NCBI GenBank assembly: GCA_017504945.1
Contig: JAFVQJ010000002.1
Span: forward strand, 89,228-153,227
Direction: 5' to 3'
Length of the DNA stretch: 64,000 nucleotides
From: Clostridia bacterium
GTDB taxonomy: Bacteria; Bacillota; Clostridia; Oscillospirales; RGIG5299
In this document: one piece after another, positions 16,475 to 24,433 of the stretch
Numbering within the stretch: the stretch's first letter is position 1
How the letters are laid out: each line of letters opens with the position of its first letter
The notes under the pieces: model-generated
Databases searched by the model: none
Told to the model about the DNA's origin: nothing
What the model saw: only the letters and a program-made list of their open reading frames with translations
Made by a program: the position numbers and the translations under genes

Positions 16475-16908
16475 TTATTCAAAACCTCTTTTGAAAGAAA
16501 ATCTATTGCCTCGATATACCCCGAAATGCCCTTGCCCGTTATCGTCTTAACGCAGGCGGCGCGCACGAAGCTTACCTGACGGAAATCCTCGCGCTCCTCC
16601 ACCTTTGAGATATGCACCTCGACGGTGGGAATTCCCACTGCCTTAACGGCGTCGAGAATGGCAATGCTGGTGTGAGTGTAGGCGCCGGGATTTATAACGA
16701 TGCCGTCGGTGTTGCCGTAGCACGCCTGAATGGCGTCAACGAGGTCGCCCTCGTGGTTTGACTGATAGAGCGAAAGCTCAATGCCGAGCTTCTTTGCATG
16801 CTCGGTAACGCGGGATTTAAGAGCCTCGTAGCTTTCGCTGCCGTAAAGGGCGGGCTCTCTTATTCCGAGCATATTTATGTTGGGACCGTTTAAAACCAAA
16901 ATCTTCAT
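16471..16908 (-). CDS. aroQ: 3-dehydroquinate dehydratase, type II
   Basis: Dehydrates 3-dehydroquinate to 3-dehydroshikimate. A 145-residue dodecameric-type enzyme with LNGPNINMLGIREPALYG (catalytic Tyr in the mobile loop), YQSNHEGDLVDAIQ, INPGAYTHTSIAI and VEVHISKVEEREDFRQVS. Length is standard. Its start touches the last base of the aroE-aroK stop codon and its stop overlaps aroA by four bases, so it lies in the middle of the operon. Confidence 0.97.
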   Translation of the reverse strand: MKILVLNGPNINMLGIREPALYGSESYEALKSRVTEHAKKLGIELSLYQSNHEGDLVDAIQACYGNTDGIVINPGAYTHTSIAILDAVKAVGIPTVEVHISKVEEREDFRQVSFVRAACVKTITGKGISGYIEAIDFLSKEVLNK

Positions 16909-18140
16909 TATAAAAACCTCTTTATCGCGTCGGCGGTATTTTCGGGCGTTTCCGAAACTCCTACCGTTATATCTGCCGCGGCGCAGTAGATGGGATAGCG
17001 CACGCCGTAAAGCGCTTCGATCTTTTCCTTTTTGTCGGCAAGGGGACGGTCGTCGGTGGGAATAAGCTCGGAAACGGGACGGTCAAGAAAAAAGATCTTG
17101 CCGTTTTTCTTAAGCTCGTTTACGTTTTTGCGGCGAAGCACCGCACCGCCTCCGGTGGAGATGACGGTGCCGTTTAAAAGACCCGCCTCTTTTATTACCT
17201 CCGACTCGAGATCGCGAAAATACTCCTCGCCGAAGCGCGAAAATATCTCGGTTATCTCCATACCTGCTTTTTTAACTATAAGCTCGTCGGTGTCGACAAA
17301 GGGCATTGAAAGCTCGGCGGCAAGCGTTTTGCCGACAGTGCTTTTCCCCGAGCCCGGCATTCCGACAAGAACGATATTTTGCTTTTTTTGAAGAATATCG
17401 CGGTAAATTCTATTTGTAATTTCAGCTGAAAGTTTCTTGCCCGTAAATATTTCGGCGGCAAGAATTGCCTGCGCAACGAGCATATAAAGCCCGTTTTCCG
17501 CCTTTATTCCCCTCTCTCTTGCGTCAAGCATAAGACGGGTGTTAAGCGGATTGTAGATAACGTCTATCACGCCGAGAAGGTTATTAAAGCCGTCGAGCGA
17601 GATGGGCGCGGCGTCGGTTAAAGGAAACATACCGACGGGTGTGGCGTTCAAAATAACGTCGGCATCAAGGTGGAGAGAAACGGCTTCGCCGTAGCTTATC
17701 GCCGTGTCGCTTTTTGTTCGGCTTACCGTTATAACGCTTGCGGCTCCGAGGTCGGAAATTACGGCGCGTGCTGTTTTTGCGGTGCCGCCCGTGCCGAGAA
17801 TAAGCACCTTTTTGCCCTTTATTTCAATGCCGCTTTTCAAAATTAAAGCCGTCATACCGCCGTAATCGGTGTTATCGCCGTATAAAACGCCGTTTTTATT
17901 TACTACTGTGTTTACGGCGCCTATTTTTTTTGCTCTGTCGCTTATTTCGTGAAGATAGGGAATTACCGCTTCCTTATAGGGAATGGTGACGTTTATTCCG
18001 CGAAAATCGCGCTGTGTCATAAAGCGGTGAAGGTCGTCCCTTGAAACCTCGCAGAGCTCGTAGCCGTAATAGCCCAGTTTTTCGTGTATTTCCTTTGAAA
18101 AGCTGTGGGGAAGATGCTCCCCGATAAGACCGTGATCCAT
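16908..18140 (-). CDS. aroE-aroK: Fused shikimate dehydrogenase and shikimate kinase
   Basis: A 410-residue bifunctional protein. Residues 1 to about 250 are AroE, which reduces 3-dehydroshikimate: NVTIPYKE with the catalytic Lys near residue 56, NTDYGG, and the dinucleotide loop ILGTGGTAKTA. Residues 255-410 are AroK, which phosphorylates shikimate: P-loop GMPGSGKST, DTDELI, FRDLESE, STGGGAV and DDRPLA. Both active sites look intact. The open frame extends to 18302, but the ATG at 18140 has GGAGGC just upstream, lies one base after the aroC stop, and begins the AroE fold, so it is taken as the start. The fusion would channel two consecutive steps. Confidence 0.93.
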   Translation of the reverse strand: MDHGLIGEHLPHSFSKEIHEKLGYYGYELCEVSRDDLHRFMTQRDFRGINVTIPYKEAVIPYLHEISDRAKKIGAVNTVVNKNGVLYGDNTDYGGMTALILKSGIEIKGKKVLILGTGGTAKTARAVISDLGAASVITVSRTKSDTAISYGEAVSLHLDADVILNATPVGMFPLTDAAPISLDGFNNLLGVIDVIYNPLNTRLMLDARERGIKAENGLYMLVAQAILAAEIFTGKKLSAEITNRIYRDILQKKQNIVLVGMPGSGKSTVGKTLAAELSMPFVDTDELIVKKAGMEITEIFSRFGEEYFRDLESEVIKEAGLLNGTVISTGGGAVLRRKNVNELKKNGKIFFLDRPVSELIPTDDRPLADKKEKIEALYGVRYPIYCAAADITVGVSETPENTADAIKRFL

Positions 18141-18141
18141 T

Positions 18142-19239
18142 TTATTTGCCTCCGAGCCAATCGGTGCCGTAGCGCTGTGCGAGAATATCGCAAAGGGTGA
18201 GAGCGGTAACGCTGTCGACCACCACGCGAGCGCGGTGGATAATTGCGGGGTCGTGCCTGCCCTCGATCTGCAGGGTAGCGTTTTCGTTTGAAGAAATATC
18301 AACGGTGTCCTGCTTTTTATAGATAGAGGGGGTGGGCTTTATTGCAAGACGGAAGATTATCGGCATACCGTTTGTAATGCCGCCGTTTATTCCGCCGTTG
18401 TTGTTGGTCCTGGTAACAACCTTGCCGTTTTCAATGCAAAAGGGATCGTTATATTCGCTGCCCTTTAAGTCGATCTTATCGAAGGCAGAGGAAAAATCAA
18501 TGCCCTTTACTGCGGGAATTGAGAAAAGCGCGTGGGAAAGAAGGCTCTCAACGCTGTCGAACCACGGCTCGCCCACTCCTGCGGGCATACCGTAAACGGC
18601 GGTCTCCAAAATGCCGCCCACGCTGTCGCCCTCGTTTGCGGCGGCGGTAACAGCCGCCTTCATCGGCTCCTCAAGAGAGCTGTTTATAAGCGCGAATTCC
18701 TTTTCGCAAAGCGCGGTTATATCGGACTTTATATCTGCGGAAAAGGGAGAATCGGAGATCGATGCGAGGCGCGCGATATGAGTTCCTATAAATATTCCCT
18801 TTTGCTTTAACGCCGATATGCAAACGGCACCCGCCGCGACGAGAGCCGCGGTTATTCTGCCACTGAAATGACCGCCTCCGCGGTAATCCTCAAAGCCGTG
18901 ATATTTGCAGTACGCCGTATAATCGGCGTGGCCGGGACGGACAAGAAAGCGCGTTTTCGCATAGTCCTTGCTCTTTTGGTCGGCGTTGGGAATAATGATG
19001 GCAATGGGAGTACCCGTGGTTTTCCCCTCGAAAACGCCGCTGACTATTCTGAACGGATCGCTTTCCTTTCTTTGAGTGGAGATCCTTCCCGACGGTCTGC
19101 GCAGGGAAAGCTGTGAGGCGATGAAAGCCTCGTCTATTTCAATACCGGGGGCAAGTCCGTCTATAACGGCGCCTATCTCGGCTCCGTGACTCTCGCCGAA
19201 GAGGGTGACGGAAACGCTTACGCCAAAGGTATTTTTCAT
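18142..19239 (-). CDS. aroC: Chorismate synthase
   Basis: Eliminates phosphate from EPSP to make chorismate, with reduced FMN as cofactor. The 365-residue protein shows GESHGAEIGAVIDGLAPG, RRPSGRISTQRKESD, GKTTGTPIA, RPGHADYTAYCKYH, DYRGGGHFSGRITA, NNNGGINGGITNGMPI and EGRHDPAIIHRA. These include the two catalytic histidines and the FMN-binding Ser/Arg positions. It sits between aroB and the aroE-aroK fusion with gaps of two and one bases. Confidence 0.97.
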   Translation of the reverse strand: MKNTFGVSVSVTLFGESHGAEIGAVIDGLAPGIEIDEAFIASQLSLRRPSGRISTQRKESDPFRIVSGVFEGKTTGTPIAIIIPNADQKSKDYAKTRFLVRPGHADYTAYCKYHGFEDYRGGGHFSGRITAALVAAGAVCISALKQKGIFIGTHIARLASISDSPFSADIKSDITALCEKEFALINSSLEEPMKAAVTAAANEGDSVGGILETAVYGMPAGVGEPWFDSVESLLSHALFSIPAVKGIDFSSAFDKIDLKGSEYNDPFCIENGKVVTRTNNNGGINGGITNGMPIIFRLAIKPTPSIYKKQDTVDISSNENATLQIEGRHDPAIIHRARVVVDSVTALTLCDILAQRYGTDWLGGK

Positions 19240-19241
19240 CT

Positions 19242-20261
19242 TTATTCACTCACTTTCACAATCGAGCATATTTTCTCGTAAAGCTTATCGGGTGTTGTTG
19301 AAACTATTTCAAAGCTTGCTATCTCGTTTACCGTAATAACGTCTATTTTGCCGCCTGACGCCTTTTTATCGTGAAGGACGGCGTCGTATATGGCTTTCGC
19401 GTCAAAATCACAGCAAACGGGCAGGGAAAGCTTATTTAAGACCTTTAAAAGTCGTTTACGGACGTTTTCACCGCACATTGCCACCATTCCGACGGCAACG
19501 CACTCGCCGTGATACATTCCGCTTTTTGCGCCCTCGCTCTCAACGCCGTGACCGACGGTGTGGCCGAAATTGAGTATCTTGCGAAGTCCGCTTTCTCTCT
19601 CGTCCTGCTCGACGACGTAGCGCTTTATCTTAAGAGAGCGCTCGATTATTACGTCGATGCTTCCGTAGATATCGCCGTTTTCAAAAATGTCGAAAAGCTC
19701 CTTGTCGGAGGTGAGCGACATCTTCACCGCCTCGGCAAGACCGTTTGATATCTGGCGCGCGGGAAGGGTCTTCAAGGTGTCGGGGTCGATGACCACCTTT
19801 TTGGGCTGGTAAAAGGCACCGACGATGTTTTTGATATTCGAAAGATTTACCGCAGTCTTTCCGCCTATCGAGGAGTCGACCTGCGAAAGCACGGTTGTGG
19901 GAAGGTTGTAAAAATCAATACCGCGCATATAGCAGGCGGCGGTAAAGCCCGAAAGGTCGCCCACCACGCCGCCGCCGACGGCAACGACGCAGTCCTTTCT
20001 CGAAAAGCCCTTTTCGAGCATAAAGCAAAGAAGCTTCTCAAAGGTTGAAATGCTCTTGCTCTCCTCGCCCGACGGCACGGTGAAGATATATCCCTCTTTG
20101 GAGAGGCTCTTTACCGTTTCCGAATAGTCTGCGGGAACGCCCGAATCGGTAACTATAAGCACCTTGCGGTCAAGGTCAAGAAGAGTGTTTATTTTCCCAA
20201 GCGCGCCTCTTTCAACCACGATATCGTAGCTGCGCTCGCCCAAGGATACGGGGATTATCAT
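19242..20261 (-). CDS. aroB: 3-dehydroquinate synthase
   Basis: Cyclises DAHP to 3-dehydroquinate using NAD and a divalent metal. The 339-residue protein has PSGEESKS, VAVGGGVVGDLSGF, the YNLPTTVLSQVDSSIGGKTAVN block, the metal-binding Glu in NGLAEAVK, and HTVGHGVES plus MYHGECVAVGM carrying the two metal-binding histidines. It is encoded one base from pheA upstream and two bases from aroC downstream. Confidence 0.97.
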   Translation of the reverse strand: MIIPVSLGERSYDIVVERGALGKINTLLDLDRKVLIVTDSGVPADYSETVKSLSKEGYIFTVPSGEESKSISTFEKLLCFMLEKGFSRKDCVVAVGGGVVGDLSGFTAACYMRGIDFYNLPTTVLSQVDSSIGGKTAVNLSNIKNIVGAFYQPKKVVIDPDTLKTLPARQISNGLAEAVKMSLTSDKELFDIFENGDIYGSIDVIIERSLKIKRYVVEQDERESGLRKILNFGHTVGHGVESEGAKSGMYHGECVAVGMVAMCGENVRKRLLKVLNKLSLPVCCDFDAKAIYDAVLHDKKASGGKIDVITVNEIASFEIVSTTPDKLYEKICSIVKVSE

Positions 20262-21373
20262 TATATCTCCTCCTCTATGTCAAACGAGCTTGCGGCGGAA
20301 TATCTGCCCGCGATCTTGAGCATCTCGCAGTGCTTTGAAAGCTCTTTAAGCATTTTTTTGCCGTTTTCGGAGTTTTCATCGCCCTCCGCCTCGACGTAAA
20401 AATAATACTGGAAGGGGAGCGATTTCATCGGACGGCTGCGAAGCGCCTTCATATTGAAGCCGTGCTCACCGATAACGTTTATCGCCTTTGCCAAGGCACC
20501 CGCAACGTGATTGACGGTGAAGAAGAGAAGGAAGGTGCTTCCCTCGCGGGAGGATTCTCTTGCGCTTTCAGTTTTTGAAAAAACGGCAAAGCGAGTGGTA
20601 TTTAGCTTGCTCTCGTTTATATCGTGGTCAATCAGCTCAAGACCGTAGAGCTTTGCGGCGCCGACACTTGCTATCGCGGCAACTGACTTGTCGTTCTTAT
20701 CAAGGACCGCCTTTGCCGCTCTCGCGGTATTTTCGGCGTTTTCGGTCTTAAAGCCGTGGCTTTTTATATAGGGTGCGCACTGCTCAAGCGCTTGTGGGTG
20801 ACTGATGACAGTTTTTATATCCTCAAGCTTTGCGCCCTTTACGCCGAGCAAATTCTGCGTTATGTGAAGATTATAAAGCCCGTTTATATGGAGCTTTCCG
20901 TTGAAGATGAGGTCAAACACCTGACCTACCTCGCCTGCATAGCTGTTTTCGGTGGGAAGCACCGCAAGGTCGCACTCGCCGCTTTCGACTGCGGCGTAGG
21001 CAAGCTCGAAGGAGGGGTAGGAGATAAGAGCGGCATCGGGGAAGATATGCTTTGCGGCAATGTGGGCAAAGGCACCCTCAACGCCCGAATAGGCAACCTT
21101 CGCACCCTCGGTAAGACGGTGCTGATACTGCTTGGAGACCTCCATGGTGTTTTGCAAGAAGGTCAGGTAATAGCCCTTTAACGAGTCATCGTCAATATAA
21201 CCTTCGTTTCGGGCGATGACGCGCTCCTCCTGAGCGGCGTCGAAAATGGGCAGACCGCGCTCCTTTTTATATTCGGCAACCTCCTTTACCGCCTTCATTC
21301 TGCGGACGAAGAGGGAGGCGATCTCGCGGTCGATCTCGCTTATTTCTTTTCTTGCATCCTCGATATTTTTCAT
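20261..21373 (-). CDS. pheA: Bifunctional chorismate mutase / prephenate dehydratase
   Basis: Converts chorismate to prephenate and then phenylpyruvate. A 370-residue protein in three parts: an AroQ-class chorismate mutase helix bundle (about 1-85, EISEIDREIASLFVRRMKAVKEVAEYK), prephenate dehydratase (about 90-275; AYSGVEGAFAH, LPTENSYAGEVG, TRFAVF) and a C-terminal ACT domain (about 280-360; GALAKAINVIGEHGFNMKALRSRP). The ACT domain is the usual phenylalanine feedback site. A TTG start seven codons upstream (21394) exists, but AAAGGA lies ten bases before the ATG at 21373, which is preferred. Together with the downstream genes it takes the pathway from chorismate to Phe. Confidence 0.95.
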   Translation of the reverse strand: MKNIEDARKEISEIDREIASLFVRRMKAVKEVAEYKKERGLPIFDAAQEERVIARNEGYIDDDSLKGYYLTFLQNTMEVSKQYQHRLTEGAKVAYSGVEGAFAHIAAKHIFPDAALISYPSFELAYAAVESGECDLAVLPTENSYAGEVGQVFDLIFNGKLHINGLYNLHITQNLLGVKGAKLEDIKTVISHPQALEQCAPYIKSHGFKTENAENTARAAKAVLDKNDKSVAAIASVGAAKLYGLELIDHDINESKLNTTRFAVFSKTESARESSREGSTFLLFFTVNHVAGALAKAINVIGEHGFNMKALRSRPMKSLPFQYYFYVEAEGDENSENGKKMLKELSKHCEMLKIAGRYSAASSFDIEEEI

Positions 21374-21397
21374 TGAGATACAGTCCTTTTTCAAAAA

Positions 21398-22096
21398 TTA
21401 TATAGCCAGAAGCTTCATTAAGAAGTAGACAAGCGGAACGAAGATAAATGCAGGCAGCATATTTGCGATTTTGAATTTCGCAAGCCCCAAAATGTTTATG
21501 CCGAGCCCTATTATCATAACGCTGCCGGCGCAGGTGAGCTCTGCAACGAGGGCGGCGTCGGTAAGCAGGGGCTGCAAAAGCCCTGCAAGAAGAACGAGCG
21601 CGCCCTGAAATACCAGCACGAAGAGAGAGGCAAATATTACGCCTATTCCGAGCGAGGCGGCGAGCATCGACGATGAAAAGAGGTCGAGCACCGACTTGGT
21701 TATAAGAAGCTCGTTATCGCCAAACAGACCCGCATTTAACGAGCCGACCACCGTCATTGCCCCTACGCAAAAGACGAGGCTTGCGGTAACGAAGCCCTCG
21801 GCGACCGACGTCTTGCCGTTATCACGCTTAAGCTTTTTTCCTATAAAGGAGCCGAGCCTTTCTATCCTTCCGTCGATGTCGATAAGGGTGCCGAGTGCCG
21901 TGCCGAGCGCCATCGAGAGAATGAGAATAACGGCGTTGTTGCCCTCAAGGGCGCCGTCAATTCCGATATATACGGTGCAAAGACCGATAACGACCATTAC
22001 CGCCTTGGTAATTCTTTCGGGTAAAAGCTTTTTAAAAACAAGACCTATACTGCTGCCGACAATGACGAGCAGAACGTTGAGTAAAACTGCGAGCAT
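21398..22096 (-). CDS. DUF554 family membrane protein
   Basis: A 232-residue polytopic membrane protein with about six or seven hydrophobic helices. DUF554 markers are LVIVGSSIGLVFKKLLPER at the N terminus, LGTLIDIDGRIERLG, and FVTASLVFCVGAMTVVGSL. The function of the family is unknown. It is the first gene behind the operon promoter and only 24 bases separate it from pheA, so it is probably cotranscribed with the whole aromatic pathway. A transport or efflux role for an aromatic compound is conceivable but is inference from position only. Confidence 0.85.
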   Translation of the reverse strand: MLAVLLNVLLVIVGSSIGLVFKKLLPERITKAVMVVIGLCTVYIGIDGALEGNNAVILILSMALGTALGTLIDIDGRIERLGSFIGKKLKRDNGKTSVAEGFVTASLVFCVGAMTVVGSLNAGLFGDNELLITKSVLDLFSSSMLAASLGIGVIFASLFVLVFQGALVLLAGLLQPLLTDAALVAELTCAGSVMIIGLGINILGLAKFKIANMLPAFIFVPLVYFLMKLLAI

Positions 22097-22127
22097 AATA
22101 TTACCTTTTAATTATAAATAATAAAAT

Positions 22128-22156
22128 ATTATATCACACATAAAAAGGCGTTGCAA
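22128..22156 (-). promoter_or_regulatory. Promoter of the aromatic amino acid operon
   Basis: Minus strand TTGCAA (22151-22156), 17-bp spacer, TATAAT (22128-22133). The leader to the DUF554 ATG at 22096 is only about 25 bases, so no T-box or other long attenuator fits here. Confidence 0.8.
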
Positions 22157-22174
22157 TATTTTTTGAGCTTCAAA

Positions 22175-22204
22175 AAAGAAAAAAGCAGTCAAACGACTGC
22201 TTTT
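22175..22204 (-). terminator. Terminator of azlCD
   Basis: A 10-bp stem AAAAGCAGTC / GACTGCTTTT (22181-22204) with an AAAC loop; on the minus strand it continues into TTCTTTTTT. The azlD stop codon (22189-22191) lies inside the hairpin. Confidence 0.8.
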
Positions 22205-22509
22205 AAAACGATTTCTGCCAAAAAAGCCGTGAGTGAGGAAGCTATCGCAACGGTAGTAAGGCTCTTTCCCATTATTGCAAAAACCACTGCCGCTATAACG
22301 CCGAGCGATGCGGCAAATACGTTTCCGGTGGCGTAAAGGGCGGCGGGGAAGGTCATCGCCGCAAGGACGGTGTAGGGAATATAGTGCAAAAAGGAGCGAA
22401 TAAAGCGGTTTTCTATCTTCTTTTTAACGGCGGCGAAGGGAATTGCTCTGATGAGGTAAGTCGAGCCTGCGAGAATGAGAAGATAGATAAAAAACTGAAG
22501 ATTATCCAT
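22189..22509 (-). CDS. azlD: Branched-chain amino acid exporter small subunit AzlD
   Basis: A 106-residue hydrophobic protein with about four helices of the AzlD family, the small partner of AzlC. Features are LAGSTYLIRAIPF at the start, FLHYIPYTVLAAMTFPA, and a closing amphipathic helix. AzlC and AzlD together export branched-chain amino acids or analogues in bacilli. The start overlaps the azlC stop by eight bases. Family length is standard. Confidence 0.93.
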   Translation of the reverse strand: MDNLQFFIYLLILAGSTYLIRAIPFAAVKKKIENRFIRSFLHYIPYTVLAAMTFPAALYATGNVFAASLGVIAAVVFAIMGKSLTTVAIASSLTAFLAEIVLKAVV

Positions 22510-23215
22510 TTTCGGCTTCCTCCTTTATCGGAAATAAAAGAGCGCCGAGAGCCGCCGCGGCTACGGCGGAAATGCTTATTGCAAGACCGCTTGATAGAGT
22601 ATTGAGCAACGGCAGATAGTAAAAAGCACAGCTTAACGCTACGGCGACACCGATTATCAGAAGAAGTGATGCCGATCTTTTTGCGTCGGGTGCGATTATC
22701 GCAATAAACATACCGTAAATTGCAAGACAAAGAGCGTTCATTACGCTGCTTGGCAAAACGTTTCCCAAAAGAGCGCCGAAAAGGGTGCCGAGCGCCCAAC
22801 CGAAATAGGGGATGGTAGCAAGACCTGTAAAAAATTTCACCGAAACGCTTTTTTGCTGCGATGCAACGGCAAATATCTCGTCGGTCATAAAAAATCCGAG
22901 CAGAAAACGGGCTGCTCCCTTGAATTCCGGAGAGACCTTTTGCGAAAGCGAGACCGACATAAACGAATAGCGCAGATTTATAGTTATCTGCGAAATGAGC
23001 ATTTCAATATACTGACCGGGGTGGATCATTATTCCCACGCCCGCAAGCTGACCGGCTGAGGTAAGCGTTGTCATTGAAATGACCACCGCCTGCCACCAGT
23101 AAAGCCCGTATGAAACGGCGAGAATACCGAAGGTAAAGGATACCGAAAGGTATCCGAGTCCAATGGGAATTCCCGCCACAAGACCTTTTTTAAAATCGTT
23201 CATTTTGCCGTTCAA
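22502..23215 (-). CDS. azlC: Branched-chain amino acid exporter large subunit AzlC
   Basis: A 237-residue integral membrane protein of the AzlC family. Motifs are KGLVAGIPIGLGYLSVSFTFGILA, SAGQLAGV, INLRYSFMSVSLSQK and FFMTDEIFAVAS. It works with AzlD as an amino acid exporter. The TTG at 23215 has AAAGG six bases upstream; an ATG four codons further in (23203) is an alternative start with a worse spaced ribosome binding site. It is divergent from the YtrA-type regulator gene. Confidence 0.93.
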   Translation of the reverse strand: MNGKMNDFKKGLVAGIPIGLGYLSVSFTFGILAVSYGLYWWQAVVISMTTLTSAGQLAGVGIMIHPGQYIEMLISQITINLRYSFMSVSLSQKVSPEFKGAARFLLGFFMTDEIFAVASQQKSVSVKFFTGLATIPYFGWALGTLFGALLGNVLPSSVMNALCLAIYGMFIAIIAPDAKRSASLLLIIGVAVALSCAFYYLPLLNTLSSGLAISISAVAAAALGALLFPIKEEAENG

Positions 23216-23263
23216 ACCGTGCCTTTGAAAGAAATTTTCGGAAATATGAATTTCCGATTGAGT

Positions 23264-23292
23264 ATTATACTACAAATCATTGCTCTTTTCAA
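23264..23292 (-). promoter_or_regulatory. azlCD promoter with leader hairpin
   Basis: Minus strand TTGAAA (23287-23292), 17-bp spacer, TATAAT (23264-23269). Just downstream, CGGAAAT / ATTTCCG (around 23239-23256) can form a 7-bp hairpin at the very start of the transcript. Confidence 0.7.
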
Positions 23293-23316
23293 CAAAAAAC
23301 TTTTTTAAAAAAGTGG

Positions 23317-23345
23317 TTGACAAACGGAAAAGAGTAGTGTATTAT
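23317..23345 (+). promoter_or_regulatory. Promoter of the YtrA-type regulator and ABC operon
   Basis: TTGACA (23317-23322), 17-bp spacer, TATTAT (23340-23345). The -10 lies inside the palindromic operator. Confidence 0.8.
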
Positions 23346-23364
23346 TGTATTAGAACAATAATAC
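23339..23364 (+). promoter_or_regulatory. Palindromic operator over the -10 and start of the ytrA-type operon
   Basis: GTATTATTGT (23339-23348) and ACAATAATAC (23355-23364) are perfect complements around a 6-bp centre. The site covers the -10 box and the transcription start, which is the placement of an autorepressor. The GntR/YtrA protein encoded 15 bases downstream is the obvious candidate ligand-responsive repressor. Confidence 0.75.
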
Positions 23365-23378
23365 AAGGAGGCGATGAT

Positions 23379-23738
23379 ATGGCTTGGAGCTTTAATTCCG
23401 ACAAAGCGGTTTATTTGCAGATTGCGGAAAGAATCAAGAGGAAGGTCCTTTCTGGTGAATACGGCGCGGGAAGCCAGATTCCCACCGTGCGCCAGCTTGC
23501 GCTTGAGGCCGCCGTTAATCCGAATACCGTTCAGCACGCGTTTTCGGAGCTTGAAAACGAAGGAATAATAATTTCAAAGGGCACATTGGGTCGTTTCGTT
23601 ACCGAAAATGCAGAGGTAATTGAGTTTTCAAGAAGAGAGCTTGCAAAAAGCCTTGCAAAGGAATTTTTGAAAAGCGTTAACGAGCTTTCATTTTCAAATG
23701 CGGACGCGATAGAAATACTGAAGGAGGAGGCAAAATGA
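23379..23738 (+). CDS. GntR family transcriptional regulator, YtrA subfamily
   Basis: A 119-residue protein with only a winged-helix DNA-binding domain (YLQIAERIKRKVLSGEY, QIPTVRQLALEAAVNPNTVQHAFSELENEG) and a short helical C-terminal tail, the YtrA subfamily layout. These regulators usually repress an adjacent ABC transporter operon. The open frame runs back to 23280, but the ATG at 23379 has AGGAGG eight bases upstream and begins the domain, so it is the start. Its stop overlaps the ATPase gene (ATGA). It probably binds the 26-bp palindrome over its own promoter. Confidence 0.93.
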   Translation: MAWSFNSDKAVYLQIAERIKRKVLSGEYGAGSQIPTVRQLALEAAVNPNTVQHAFSELENEGIIISKGTLGRFVTENAEVIEFSRRELAKSLAKEFLKSVNELSFSNADAIEILKEEAK

Positions 23739-24433
23739 TGGTACTTCAATGTAAAAACGTAACAAAGAGCTATAAAAAAGGAGTTCCCGTTTTAAAGGAC
23801 TTTAATTTAGAGGTTGAATCCGGAAAAATAATAGGGCTTTTAGGTCCCAACGGTTGCGGTAAGTCAACCCTTATCAAGCTTATTTCAGGACTTTTGCAGC
23901 CCGATTCGGGCAAGATAACCGTTTGCGGCGAGGAGATAGGCGAAAAGAGCAAGGCGCTCGTTTCCTATCTTCCCGAAAGATGCTATTTCAGCCCGTCGAT
24001 GAAATTGAGAGAGCTTGTTGCATTTTTCTCCGATTTTTACACCGATTTCGATGCCGCACGTGCCGAGGCGCTTATAAAAGACCTGAAAATCGATATAAAT
24101 TCAAATCTTAAGTCGCTTTCAAAGGGCACGAAGGAAAAGGTGCTTCTTATAATGGTGATGTCGCGCCGCGCCCGTCTTTATTTGCTTGACGAGCCGATAG
24201 CGGGTGTTGACCCTGCGGCAAGAGATTATATTCTCGGCACCATCGTAAGTAATTACGACCCCGAGGCAACAATTATAATCACAACCCATCTCATAACCGA
24301 TATAGAGCAGGTGCTCGATGAGTTCGTTTTCCTTTCCTACGGCGGAGAGATACTCAAAACCGGAAACGCCGAAGAGGCGAGAAACGAAAGCGGAAAATCG
24401 CTAAACGAGCTATTTAAGGAGGTATTCCGATGA
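23735..24433 (+). CDS. ABC transporter ATP-binding protein
   Basis: A 232-residue nucleotide-binding subunit. Walker A GPNGCGKST at residues 37-45, a signature motif in the degenerate form LSKGTKEKV, Walker B LYLLDEP, and an H-loop TTH. The degenerate signature (SKGTK in place of SGGQ) is common in YtrB-like and drug/peptide-resistance type exporters. It overlaps both the regulator upstream and the permease downstream by four bases. With the permease it forms an exporter; the substrate is unknown. Confidence 0.93.
   Translation: MMVLQCKNVTKSYKKGVPVLKDFNLEVESGKIIGLLGPNGCGKSTLIKLISGLLQPDSGKITVCGEEIGEKSKALVSYLPERCYFSPSMKLRELVAFFSDFYTDFDAARAEALIKDLKIDINSNLKSLSKGTKEKVLLIMVMSRRARLYLLDEPIAGVDPAARDYILGTIVSNYDPEATIIITTHLITDIEQVLDEFVFLSYGGEILKTGNAEEARNESGKSLNELFKEVFR

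Noticed and set aside
18141..18302. 54-codon N-terminal extension of the aroE-aroK frame
   Set aside because: It overlaps the end of aroC in another frame and lacks AroE similarity; the internal ATG at 18140 has an ideal ribosome binding site.
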